A DNA stretch of 64,000 bases from Coprinopsis marcescibilis. Lineage: Eukaryota > Basidiomycota > Agaricomycetes > Agaricales > Psathyrellaceae. The stretch's first letter is position 1. Each line of letters opens with the position of its first letter. The stretch spans positions 1 to 64,000 of the forward strand of contig ML210309.1 of the NCBI GenBank assembly GCA_004369085.1. The letters run 5' to 3'. Shown in pieces: positions 49,042 to 59,382 of the stretch. The notes beneath the pieces are model-generated. The model saw nothing but the letters and a program-made list of their open reading frames with translations. It did not search any database and had not been told where the DNA came from. The position numbers and the translations under genes were made by a program.

Positions 49042-49461
49042 TCAGTCTGCATCATATCTTCGATTCGTGACCTCGTACCACGCAGGCTCAGTGGAGACCC
49101 GAAGGATAGACTGGGCTTGTCTGATGGTTCGGAAATTACGAGCCCATCTCAAGTCCGTATGCGACAGGTTGGGTGAGAACACAACGCCCCAGGCTTTCCA
49201 GAGCTCTCCGCTCTCAAGCCACACCTCCAGACATGCGAGCCTGCACGCCTTCTCGGGTAGATGACCAAATATCGTGTTTTTTTGGTATTTGAACGCGTTG
49301 CTCATGTCATCTCCTGGGTGAACGCGGTCAACCCAAGCCAATATCTGGAATGAGGTAAAGGAGATAGCGAATGCTTTGAGTTGAACAATGTTTCCCTTCG
49401 ATGCGTCGTAGTTCACCAGGGCTGTTGGTGCGATGCGCTCGGAATCCTTTGGTGCAGGAAC
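49042..49461 (-). CDS. Protein A family, divergent copy (A1), partial model
   Basis: An exon opening after an AG at 49462 and ending at TGA 49042. It reads VPAPKDSERIAPTALVNYD, then LKAFAISFTSFQILAWVDRV, HLPEKACRLACLEVWLESG and LWKAWGVVFSPN. The NYD...LKAFAI and LP...LEVW...LWKAWG spacing matches the A copies at 51.5, 53.8 and 61.6 kb, and it is closest to the broken copy at 58.1 kb. The upstream exon, which should hold the start, could not be fixed: a GT donor lies near 49520 but no ATG is in frame. It may be a gene with a missed first exon, or a remnant. Confidence 0.5.
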   Translation of the reverse strand, partial: VPAPKDSERIAPTALVNYDASKGNIVQLKAFAISFTSFQILAWVDRVHPGDDMSNAFKYQKNTIFGHLPEKACRLACLEVWLESGELWKAWGVVFSPNLSHTDLRWARNFRTIRQAQSILRVSTEPAWYEVTNRRYDAD

Positions 49462-49679
49462 CTGATTGAACAGTCAGTGACTACGCAGGCAGAAGTGTGT
49501 AAGAGTGGGCTGGACTTACATCGAGAAGGCAGGCTAGAGAATTGGTGTCACAACAAACTGCAAAGCGGGGGATTTGAAAGTTGAAACGAAACAGGGCGGC
49601 TAGCTCGGTGTGAGCAAGTCACGTTATGATCCAATACCTTCTCGCTGTTATGCTTCGCTTAAAGTTGAAGCTCGCTCCA

Positions 49680-50240
49680 TGGACGCATCACTTCCTCTGT
49701 TGATCTGCGGCCTGCGGAAGTGCTCGACACCGAGTTCCTATCGCCCCCCAGTGGGCCCTCCAAGACCAGGCAAGAGAGCGGTCTCAGGAGGAGCACTATC
49801 ATCGCAACATGCCCTAGGTTGTTTAGCGAGAACTATGATAACGAGATCGAATCCGATAGCTGGCTCGACGCAGATGAAGATTCTGCCGCCGCAGAGACGG
49901 CATCCATTCAAGACGATGATGTTGACCCCAAGAAGGCAGAAGCCCAGTGTCAGCCAGCCACCTGCTATACGGCTTTCTAGACCTTCCACATTCCAAGGAA
50001 CTCGAAACGAATGAACCCGAAACGGTCGCAGAAGATGCTGTTGAATTCACTCTCCTTGCAGACCAGTCTACTTCTTCTTTTACACACAGCACGCAAGCGC
50101 CTCGCAGCTCCAACTCGGTCAAATCTCAGGAGGTGGAGGACGAAGGCGATCCCAGCGGAGCAGAATTGGAAGCAGAGATGGCCACCGCAAATTCAACTTG
50201 CCTAGTAGCAAACAACACACCGAAAGCCCTCCACTGACTC
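49680..50240 (+). other. Possible coding remnant divergent to A1
   Basis: Overlapping plus-strand frames with acidic, disordered composition (YDNEIESDSWLDADEDSA; ETNEPETVAEDAVEFTLL) sit where a B-type partner would be expected. No B motif (PDFTG, ELKRPPS, GEWWAF) is present. They could be the disordered tail of a different partner gene or chance frames. Confidence 0.25.
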
Positions 50241-51482
50241 ACTCTCACCATCGTCCGTCAAGTCAGTCTCCCCGTCTATCTATTCAGTCTATGCAAGCGG
50301 GAAAAGTCAATCTTGTGAGTTTTATCGCCCAAATTGACGTTTTCTCGAATACTGACTAAGACATGGGGACTATTCCTACTATTCCTGAGGTTCTGTCAGG
50401 CACTGATGGAAAGGCACCAAAAACGTCAACTCCAGCCGTTCGATGGCTCACCAGGGTCTTGCAGGTGGCCGCTCCCAAGCTGTCATGAGCGACGACTCAA
50501 CGGGAACGGTCTCTCGATGGACAGGGACTGAGACGGGAACAAAGGTGGTAATATAGGCTACGAGAGCCAGAGGGCCTTCGGAGTATGTCATGCGGAAGGC
50601 CTCCAGTCTGACCTTGTCTCGAAGTGAATGACAAAGCGCTGATAAACAATAACGATAGTTAGCTTACTAGAACGTACATCGTATGTGAGGACAGTGCTCA
50701 ATTTCGAAGCCATCTTCTAGGCAATATAGTCTGTGACTCGATCTGTGAATCTACATGCGTCTTGCTACTGCAATTAAAGTAGGAAAAGGGTGAGAAAAAG
50801 GGGGAGAAATTGCATGGGAGTTCTGCGACAAGCCGGGGTCAATTAGAACACCGATAGGGTGCCAATGAGAGTCGGCGCCGGGCGGGCGCTTGATTGGATG
50901 ATCGCACCAATCAGAAGTCGCAAGCATGAGGCCACGCCGCCAAGGGTAGAATTGACACACGGCGATATATGCGCCGGCTACCGTATGTTCGCGACGATGT
51001 AGGACTATCTGATTTAGATGATTCGTATTTTCGTAGCTCTCTGTGATACACTTGGTATATTTAAATCGAGTCACGTAGCAGTCGGTAGCAATGGTCGATG
51101 GAAAGGAAAGCAGATAGGAAAACAAGCGACAGGAAAGCAGTCAGGAAAACAAGATAAATACTAGAGCTAGCCAGCGAGTGCCAAAAGACGACCGAGACGC
51201 CTGGAAATCTACGGATATCAAAGTCAGCCAGCACTGGTGATTACCTATAGAAGTATTGAACATACTACACATGCCTTACAGAAGTGTCCGGACAATCCCA
51301 CGCACATGCCTGCAAAGATACTGCCATATCTCTTGCGAAATGTATTGAAAACACATGAAACTCTTGGAAAATGTAGACGTTTTACTTCTGTAGACACGAT
51401 TTCAATTTTGTGAAATAATATGCAACAGGACCATTTTCACTCTCGAAGTTTACTTTGATGCAGCTGCCCCGTGTCCGGACAC
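50241..51482. other. Intergenic; includes a duplicated A-gene 3' flank
   Basis: No supportable gene. Bases about 51056-51200 (tatatttaaatcgagtcacg ... aacaagataaatacta ... gccagcgagtgcc) are repeated with changes at 53627-53765, showing that the 3' flank of A was duplicated together with the gene. Confidence 0.6.
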
Positions 51483-52032
51483 TTATGTCAGGTATGTGTA
51501 GTAGTCATCCTCCGGTGGGAGAACATGATACCATGCTGCTGGCGTATCGAGCATCAAAATCTCCTGGATCTCCTCGACCAGGGCTTTCGAATCCTCTCCA
51601 AACTCAATCTCCTCCTCCGATTCGTTGGTCGCGATGACGATTGAGCAGGGTTCCCAGACTGGCTGATGCTTTGAAACTGGTATCCAAAGCTGCGTAAGCC
51701 CGAAGACTTCTGGAGGCAAGTACTCCATAACTTTGTCTTGGAAATGGAACATCTTCTCAGCATTCCCCATGTGCTCAGTACGGTGTTCATCGAGGATGCG
51801 GTCGACAAAGTGAGCCATGTCCTGAATGCGCAGTGGAATGGAGTATGCTTTCAGGTGGTACAGGTCGCCCTGCGTTGGGTCATAGTTCTTGAGTAGCGGT
51901 CTTCTGCGGTGGACGGGGTGTGGATCGGGGACGGTTTCCTCAGGGTCAATAATTTCTATCCCATTAGGAAGCGTGAGCCTGTAATGGTGTCAAGGAGTCA
52001 GATAGTCGAGTTGCTCTGGGTACTACGTACAT
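51483..52032 (-). CDS. Protein A family, copy A2 (intact)
   Basis: An intact frame of 165 aa. The start codon is split: AT at 52032-52031, a GT-AG intron at 52030-51979, then G at 51978. The protein begins MLTLPNGIEIIDPEETVPDP and contains KNYDPTQGDLYHLKAYSIPL, DMAHFVDRILDEHRTEHMG, KMFHFQDKVMEYLPPEV and LTQLWIPVSKHQPVWEPCS, then IVIATNESEEEIEFGEDSKA and AAWYHVL near the end. It is very similar to A3 at 53.8 kb. No membrane segment or signal peptide is visible; it looks like a small soluble alpha/beta protein. The family is not recognised. It is divergent from broken B2 across 584 bp. Confidence 0.7.
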
Positions 52033-52616
52033 TTCAGGTCACGAACAGAGAACTTGGTTAAGCTTGGGTGAAGCTTTGGCTCGTCACAAGTTGGTTGAAT
52101 ATATGAAGAACCATAACTCTGAACAGTGAACATTATGTGAGGCGAACCGTGGCCCATGCGCGTGACGCGTATAGTCACACCGTGTACTGGCGGGTGGCCG
52201 CCACTGTCAACAGTCCAATCTTGATTGAGCCTTGTAACCCCAACGGTCTAGGTGGGCCCGCTAAGCAGTATTTTTTCTTATCGAAAAAGGTTTTGTAGAT
52301 AACATCCCAGATGGTATTGCCACAGTCTCATCTCAATGCCAGTGGTTCCTTCGTACACTGGAATGATCCTAAGACTTAGATATAGGAGCGGGATCAGATA
52401 GCTCAAGATGGCCCAGGTTCCACCGTCCAGCTGCCGGGACGATATTGTTGGGGTATTTGTATTTCACGGACTGAGGCTAGGGCCAGCAATGGGGCACATA
52501 CCCCACGCTTCCATGACCATGAGGATCTTCTGATTTAGGAATTTCCAATATGTTTTGATCTGTCTCGTCAAGATTTGGGTCCCTTCCTCTATACTCAACC
52601 GCTTTTCCACGACCAA
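52033..52616. promoter_or_regulatory. Divergent spacer between A2 and B2
   Basis: The shared upstream region of a head-to-head pair. Parts of it (for example an agtattttttcttatcg motif near 52266) recur in the equivalent spacer at about 54676-54697, consistent with duplication of the whole module. Confidence 0.45.
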
Positions 52617-53349
52617 ATGTCCACCAATCAGGCTTACGGTGACTAACAGCTTGCGAAGACTCGTCGCAAACAACTCAATGAAATCCAACCCTGTGCTATG
52701 CATACAGCACTCGTTACAATTTCTGGTGGCTCAAACTCGCGTCGGACGATCTCATGGACGACATACCTCCTGACCACCATCGCTGCGGTCTGTACCTTGG
52801 CTGACATTTACGTCTTTAGCGGCTACAAGAAATGATAGTCCAGATGATTCAATCAAACTACCTCAGCCATACTGTAGACATTGGTTTATCTCGCGAGCGT
52901 CTTTCTCGCACCTAAGCCGAGGGTATGCTGGCTTGCCTGCCCATCTTTGGGCTGCTCTCGGATTATCGTTTGGAGGACCTTGGGGCAAATGACTACAATC
53001 CTTGTATCCCTACAGGCTATCGCAGGCACGCTCCGTTAGATCTCTACACCGACGGTATTAGCAACTGAAATACTTTGAAGATGCACGCCTTCAACGCGAT
53101 TTTATGGCCGGCAGAGCTATGTCACCATGTACAGCTCGATTAATCGATCCAGCTATAACTGAAATGATCACCAATCCGCCGGTATCTGTGTCCGAGCTTG
53201 CTCTTTTCCAGTCTTGCATGTTTGAACACTACCTTAATGAAGCAATCAAGCCCTCGAACGACCATTATATTCAGAGTTCGAGACTCAGCCTGACACTGAT
53301 CTCTATCGCGACAACTGGGGAGTGGCGGGTGTTTTGTTTGCGGGCCTAA
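52617..53349 (+). pseudogene. Protein B family, copy B2 (pseudogene)
   Basis: Homologous to intact B3. It begins ATG TCC ACC AAT at 52617 with QAYGD, but the next Tyr codon is TAA. Later homologous pieces are LGANDYNPCIPTGYRRHAPL, DLYTDGISN (followed by TGA where B3 has Trp) and TLISIATTGEWRVFCLR. The ExK segment has lost its Lys. At least two nonsense changes plus internal loss make it non-functional. Confidence 0.75.
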
Positions 53350-53525
53350 AATAGTGTTCTTACGGAAGCTGGTGTCAAATCAACGCTTCTACCTCATCCC
53401 CATGCTTTACCTACAGCACTCATTGGTACCACTACCATCGCCTTGATAGCTTTACCCATGCAATATCAATATCGACCCTCGTAGTCGATGATATTATAGC
53501 TGGTATCTCGGTCCTAGCGACCTCA
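53350..53525 (+). pseudogene. B exon-2 scrap followed by a second B exon-1 scrap
   Basis: Bases 53355-53400 contain gtcaaatcaacgcttctacc, almost identical to B3 exon 2 (around 56803-56830). Directly after, 53405-53525 resembles an early part of B exon 1 (the YAYSTRYNFRRLESLTHAI region, read as tacctacagcactcattggt and agctttacccatgca). This order, 3' piece then 5' piece, shows that another module copy was joined here and largely lost. Confidence 0.6.
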
Positions 53526-53656
53526 ATAACCTTGACACGGGCCCAAGCACTCTCCTTCCAGCACCTTACCCCGGAGACAAGGTTGCACGATTAACGGTTA
53601 CTTCTCATTATGAACATACACTTGGTATATTTAATCGAGCTACATAAGAGTTATAA

Positions 53657-53737
53657 GAAAACAAGCGATGAAAGGAAAACAAGTGATGAAATGAAAACAA
53701 GTGATGAAAGGAAAACAGGCGACGGAAGGAAAACAAG
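53657..53737. repeat. 18-bp tandem repeat, 4.5 units
   Basis: Units at 53657, 53675, 53693, 53711 and a half unit at 53729: gaaaacaagcgatgaaag with one to five changes per unit. The corresponding flank of A2 near 51120-51150 has related but unexpanded sequence, so the expansion happened after the module duplicated. Confidence 0.85.
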
Positions 53738-53844
53738 ATAAATACTATGACTGGGCAGCGAGCGCCGCAAGATGACCGAGATGCCTGTTCTACGAATATC
53801 AAGTCAGCCAGGAATGGTGATTACATATAGAAGTGTTGAACGTA

Positions 53845-54373
53845 CTAGCTATCCTGCAGTGGCAAGACATGATACCATGCTGGCGGCGTATTAATCATTA
53901 GAATCTCCTGCACCTCCTTGACGAGGGCTTCCGAACTTTCTCCAAACTCAATCTCCTCCTCCGTCTCGTTGCTCGCGATGACGAGTGACCAGGGCTCCCA
54001 GACTGGCTGATGTTTTGAGACTGGAATCCAGAGCTGTGCAATGCTGGTGATCTCAAGAGGCATGTACTGCATCACTTTGACTTGGAAATGGAACATCTTC
54101 TCAGCCTTCCCCATGTTCTTAGTACGGCTTTTATCGAGGATGCGGTCAGCGAAGTTGGCCATGTCCTGAATACGGAGTGGAATGGCGTAAGCTTTCAAGT
54201 GGTAGTACTCGCCCTGTGTCAAGTCATAGTTCATGAGCCTCGGTTTCTTGAGGTGGACACGGTGTGGAGGGGGGACGGTTTCCTCAGGGTCAATGATTTC
54301 TATCCCATTAGGAAGTGTGATCCTGTAATGGTGTCAAGGAGGATAGTCGAGTAGTTCTGGCTGATACGTACAT
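53845..54373 (-). CDS. Protein A family, copy A3 (intact)
   Basis: An intact frame of 159 aa paired head-to-head with the only intact B gene. The start codon is split, AT at 54373-54372, intron 54371-54323 (49 nt), then G at 54322. An in-frame TGA lies upstream in the first exon and no other ATG intervenes, so this start is likely. It begins MITLPNGIEIIDPEETVPPP, then LMNYDLTQGEYYHLKAYAIP, DMANFADRILDKSRTKNMG and AQLWIPVSKHQPVWEPWSLV, followed by IASNETEEEIEFGESSEA and PPAWYHVLPL near the end. No signal peptide, membrane span or known motif is visible. The function is unknown; close pairing with B suggests a functional partnership (inference). Confidence 0.75.
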
Positions 54374-55055
54374 TTTAGGCGACGAACAGAGAACTTGGTC
54401 AAGCTTGGGGTGGGGGGGAAAGTTTCGACTCGTCACAAGTTGGTTGAACAATGATGTTTAAACATGATGTTATCAAGATTCAATATTCAACCGGCAGTGA
54501 CGCGTGATGGGCTTTGGTCACATGGCCGTGTATGGACTTTATCGACTGGGGCGCCCGGCCCCGGCCCCACTACGGGTCGCGGTGCGGCTCTGATCATTCC
54601 GATTTAGGCAGGTGAGTCGAACTTGAATGTCCAGATTCTGGGGAGTCCTCGGCACTTAGAAGGTGGGCCCACTGAACAGTTTTTTCTCTTATCGATTAGA
54701 GATGTGTTGTCGATTGGACCCTAAATCTCAATTGCCACGGTCTCATCGCAATACTTCTGGTGCCTTACAGTGAAATCAGACGGCTCAAGATGGCCTGCCC
54801 AGTGACTGTCCAGCCCTCCGGGACCATATTGCTGGGTATTTCCCGGACTGAATTAAGGACGATTTGGGCCAACAATGGGGCACATACTCCAGCCATTCTC
54901 TTCCATGACCACGAGGATCTTCTTGTTTTGGAATTTACAGCATGTTTTGATTGGCTACCTGGTCCTGGCTCGATATTTAACGTCAAGATTTGGATCCCCT
55001 CCGGTCCAACACCTTACACTCTAGCAACTCTCACTCAATGCTCTTCTACTGCCAA
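54374..55055. promoter_or_regulatory. Divergent spacer between A3 and B3
   Basis: A 682-bp region between the two start codons that should hold both promoters. It contains the palindrome atgtttaaacat (around 54464-54476) and a GC-rich patch (gcccggccccggccccac, about 54551-54569). Confidence 0.5.
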
Positions 55056-56927
55056 ATGTCTGCCGATCAGGCTTACGGCGACTACCAGCTCGCGAAGACT
55101 CGTCGCAGAAAATTCAAGTACAATGCAACATTGTGCTATGCATACAGCACTCGGTACAATTTCCGTCGGCTCGAAAGCCTTACCCATGCGATCTGGAACC
55201 TTGCATCCGACGATCTCATGGACGATATATCTCCCGACTACACCATCGTCGTACCTCAGCTGACAGTCACCTCTTCAGAGGCTACAAACAATGCTAGTGC
55301 GGACGATTCAATCGAGACTACCTCACCCAAAGGCATGGCTTATCGCACACCGGACTTCACGGGCGTCTTTCTCGCACCTAAGCTGAGGGAGATGCTGGAT
55401 TGCCCGCCCACCTTTGAGGTACTCCCATTGGAAGATCGTCTGGAGGACCTTACGGCGAATGACTACGATGCATGTATCCCTGCAGGCTATCGCAAGTGCG
55501 CTCCATCAGACCTCTACAGTGGCATTGTCAACTGGAATGCTCTGAAGATGCGGGCCTTCGCGACTTTGTGGCACGCAGAGCTGAAGCGGCCACCAAGCCG
55601 CCGGTATCTGTATCCGAGCTTTTTCTTTTCCAAACTTGAGTACCACCTTAATGTAGCAATCGCGTCCTCTGACGAGCAAGCAAGAATTATATTTGAATCA
55701 GAGCCCAAGACTCAGACGCTGATCTCTATCGCGGCAATTGGAGAGTGGTGGGCGTTTTCTTTGCGGACCTGCGATGCATCCAATGCCTTTGAGGTCAAAG
55801 ATGCCGCCTTTCTTGACCACGACTGCACTCCTCCCAGCGCCCCTGCTGTGCAACTGGAGCTCATACACGATATCCCCAGCGACACCCTTCCTATCATCCC
55901 CCGACATTTGGAGCGCACAGCATCCAACGTCCTCGCTGCGCATCCTAATATCCCCCAGACCCTCGCCGTTCCAGAGCCAGCCACAGGACGCCGATCACCT
56001 CGTCTTGCTTCCAGTTCTAGCACCCAACCTATCCCCCCTCAACATTCGGAGCGCACACCGTCCAACGACCTCGCTGCCCGTCCTAATATCTCCCATTCCC
56101 TCACCGTTCCAGACCCAGCCACAGGACGCCGATCACCTCGTCCTGCCTCCAGTTCTAGCACTCAACCATCAAGACGCACATCGCCTCGCCTCGGCGCTAA
56201 CTTGGGCGAAACCCTTCCTACCCCTCCAACTCAACCCTCAGGGTGTATATCACCCCGTCCCCTTCCAGCCCCTATACCCACGCGCTCAAAGTTGCCGCAA
56301 CGAGGCTCGATTCAAGGTCTTTTTCCCGGAACTGTTAAACAACAAACTCCTGTGGGTCATCAGCTCCCTAGCCTTCACAATGAAGACATGGAACTCACCA
56401 ACGACGTTCCGAGTCTCCTTGCCAACGGCGACAACGACGACGAAGACACTGATTACGAGTCTGAAGAGGATTCAAAAGACCGGAAGTTCAAGAACGCTAG
56501 GCTCGATGTCACAAGGGACCCTAATAACAAAGCCTCAAACACGTCTGTGTCGTCGATTGCTGGGGAGGAGCAAATCATTGTCAACGGCAGTGAGTAGACT
56601 TCATGAATGTATAGCTGAGTAAATAGCTTATAAGTATTGACAGTGCGAGATCGAACGAGCACCCGAAAACACAAAGGGCCAAAGAAGATAAGGTGGCTTC
56701 GCAATCGCAACATGGACGACCAAGCTCAGTTCGTTTTCAAATTGCGTGACGCATTGCCAGAAGCAAATGCGTGGAGCAAGATAGTCTTGTTTGGGACGCC
56801 TGCGTCCAATCAACGCTTCTACCTCATCCACGAACTTTTGAAGCGGGAAGCAGAAAGGCTTGTGGAGGTATACGTCGAGAACCCTGAGCTCGGGAAGGAC
56901 GCCGCCCGTGCGCCATCTTCAAACTGA
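55056..56927 (+). CDS. Protein B family, copy B3 (intact): PD-(D/E)XK nuclease-like protein, unknown family
   Basis: Two exons (55056-56589, 56644-56927; 54-nt intron, phase 1) give 605 aa. The start ATG 55056 (MSADQAYGDYQLA) is chosen because MSA/MST-QAYGD is conserved in the other copies; an in-frame ATG at 55038 is possible. The first about 240 residues form a conserved globular part: YNFRRLESLTHAIW, RTPDFTGVFLAPKLR (Pro99-Asp100), LWHAELKRPPSRR (Glu175-Leu-Lys177), SSDEQARIIF (Gln208) and TLISIAAIGEWWAFSLR. This D...ExK...Q order and the hydrophobic context resemble PD-(D/E)XK nucleases, but the D-to-E gap of 75 residues is long. Residues about 250-510 are Pro/Ser-rich and acidic (disordered). 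Exon 2 is basic then helical (RKHKGPKKIRWLRNRNM). DNA cleavage is inferred, not shown. Confidence 0.7.
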
Positions 56928-58062
56928 CGGTCGCAATTGTCCTCGACAGTTTCTTCCCACTCCTCTTATATATTACATTTAAAATGCCTAAACTGCTCTA
57001 AATCATGTTTCTAAGACCTCGTCGGCTTGTGCTGTGTATATCTGTTGTAAAAGAGCCATCATGTATTATTATCTATCGTTGACAGTGCATGTATTTATTC
57101 TAAGTAGTAGACATTTGATAACCCCTCGTTGGGAAGTTTAAACAAGAGCAGTGGTGGGCATGTGCTGTCTGCCGCTTACGGATGCGCAATGCATCCAAGT
57201 CATGGATGCTAAGATGAGCTCGCATGTCGCAATTCGCCCAGTCGATCTCTGCGCATTCAAGACAAAAGCAAGCCCACACCTGCTGCTACCACCTGGAACT
57301 ACCTGCATTCCCTCATGGCCCTCCCCAGCCCTACATTCGGTGATATGAAGCTTGGTAGACCGGATCTGACTCTGTCCTACTTGCCCACCCCTAACGCCAA
57401 CTAGATACATCACCTAGTAGAATATATATGTCAATCAGAAGGTCCAGGCAGAAGATAGGATGGTTCCGAACGATCTTTATCACAGTGCCTTATCGCGAGA
57501 TCAACAGGCATGCAACATGAGCGGTGTCGATTCCCCATTAACCCACTCATTCTACCTTAAACTGAGGAGATGTCGAATAGTACCACAATGGTGGTATCCG
57601 GTACAGAAGCCATACTGAGATACATTATCGACATAGAGCATGTAAAATTGCAGTGATACATGTTGAATGTAATAGACGCCGCCATTGCCAATATGTCCCT
57701 TTCTTCGCCAAAAGAGACTGAAACTTTCCCAAGTGGTAACATCATGGGACTGTTATATTTGGGTCGGTATTATAGCTGGCTTAACCCTGGGCTGGGACTG
57801 TGAGGACAAGAACTTCAAACCAAAATTTAACCAATCGTAGATCTTGGCTTGGTAGTCACTCAGTACATACTCACCACCTTATTCTTATTACACGCAAAAG
57901 AGACCGATTTAAAACGTTAGGGCATTTATGACTCTATCCGATGGCTTGGACCTCACTAGGACTGACGAAATTCTGAGGCTTCGACACCGGAGGGTCCCAA
58001 TAATAGGATCTTCAAGATATTATGACTGTGTCGAATAATGACGAGCGCCTGCAGCTGTCGAT
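56928..58062. other. Intergenic, 3' flank of B3
   Basis: No supportable gene. Two short stretches recur downstream: ctgtgtatatctgttgtaaa (about 57033-57053) resembles 60426-60440, and aaagcaagcccacacctgct (about 57265-57285) resembles 59758-59778. They mark copies of this flank. Confidence 0.5.
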
Positions 58063-58307
58063 TCAAACGCTGCCCCACGCCTTCCAGAGCTGTCCATTTT
58101 CGATCCATACTTCCAGACAAGCGAGTCGGCGGGCCTTCTCAGGCAAACGCACGATGACTGCCTTTTCAAACTTGATATATTTGGCCACTCCGTAGGCTTG
58201 AATTCCTGGCATGTGATGGTCAACCCAAGCCATCATTTTGTAGTACTGTGGTTGGAATGGACGTTGGTCTCTTGTACGGACGGATCGTAGTTCATTGGCA
58301 TTGTTGG
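58063..58307 (-). pseudogene. Protein A family, copy A4 (frameshifted)
   Basis: Begins in one frame with PTMPMNYDPSVQETNV and continues in another with YYKMMAWVDHHMPGIQAYG, then VRLPEKARRLACLEVWIENG and QLWKAWGSV followed by TGA. It is closest to A1 at 49 kb (LPEKACRLACLEVW; LWKAWG). The frameshift and loss of the C-terminal third make it a pseudogene. Confidence 0.7.
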
Positions 58308-58444
58308 GGCAAGTTGGGACTCCTTCATGGCAGGGCTAGAGAGACCATCAGCTGCGATGCAAATGGAAGTGGCACACGAGAAATTTACCTGTGATTGGGG
58401 TCGGTCTATGATGCTCTCCCCAACGCAGTTGTACCCCCGTCCTC

Positions 58445-58830
58445 ATCTCTTTCAGAACTACGGGGACACCAGTCACGATGATTCAATAGAGACCACCTCA
58501 TGCAAACGAATGGCTCTGGGTACACTGGATTCTGCAAGGACCTTCCTTGCACCTAGATCAAGGGAATCTCTGGATCACGCAGCCTTAGAGACTCCCGAAC
58601 GAAAGTCTTCTTGGTCAGGTGAACCATGCATTTTACTCCATGCTTTCAAAGATACTTAAAACCTCGTTTATCCAGGGCTCTAGTCACACTAAAATGACAT
58701 TCTCTGACTGGTAATGCTTTAAAGGTGCAGGCTTCCGTGACTCTGCAGTGCTGAAGCGGCCACCTAGCCGCCAGTACTACCTCCTAAACAAATTCCTCTT
58801 TGGCAAACTCGAATGCTACCTTAATAGTGG
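58445..58830 (+). pseudogene. Protein B family, copy B4 (fragmented)
   Basis: Two homologous pieces remain. The first, HDDSIETTSCKRMALGT then ARTFLAPRSRESLDHA, matches DDSIETTSPKGMAYRT...LAPKLREMLD of B3. The second, AVLKRPPSRQYY then FLFGKLECYLN, matches AELKRPPSRRYL...FFSKLEYHLN. The Glu of ExK has become Val. The region between is deleted or scrambled. Confidence 0.7.
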
Positions 58831-59157
58831 GGGTGCCCAAGCCCTGCCAACGGCGTGTCACCGGATTTAGGGCTTGGCACTGATTCGGACGCGAAAACCT
58901 GAAACCAAAGGGATCTTCGAATGCCCCAAGGTCCTGAGGGCTTTCAGAGCTGTTAAAAACTTGTAAAATAGATAGAAGTTGGTTATTTACACCATTTAGT
59001 AACCCATGCAATAGAGGAAGGTTTCAATTATTCCAATAACTGTGAATATCAGCCGTAAAACTGCAGAAACCCATGCTTTTTAGCAGGGGCAACAAGAAGT
59101 CCTTATAACTTTCTCAAAAGTGAGTCAAATAAGGTGTTTCTGTACTCATTTTGTACA
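58831..59157. other. No supportable gene, up to the assembly gap
   Basis: Non-coding sequence between the B4 remnant and the run of N. No motif was recognised. Confidence 0.5.
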
Positions 59158-59382
59158 NNNNNNNNNNNNNNNNNNNNNNNNNNNNNNNNNNNNNNNNNNN
59201 NNNNNNNNNNNNNNNNNNNNNNNNNNNNNNNNNNNNNNNNNNNNNNNNNNNNNNNNNNNNNNNNNNNNNNNNNNNNNNNNNNNNNNNNNNNNNNNNNNNN
59301 NNNNNNNNNNNNNNNNNNNNNNNNNNNNNNNNNNNNNNNNNNNNNNNNNNNNNNNNNNNNNNNNNNNNNNNNNNNNNNNNNN
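59158..59382. other. Assembly gap (225 N)
   Basis: An uninterrupted run of N inside the A/B array. Open frames drawn through it are meaningless. The true size of the missing piece is unknown. Confidence 0.99.
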
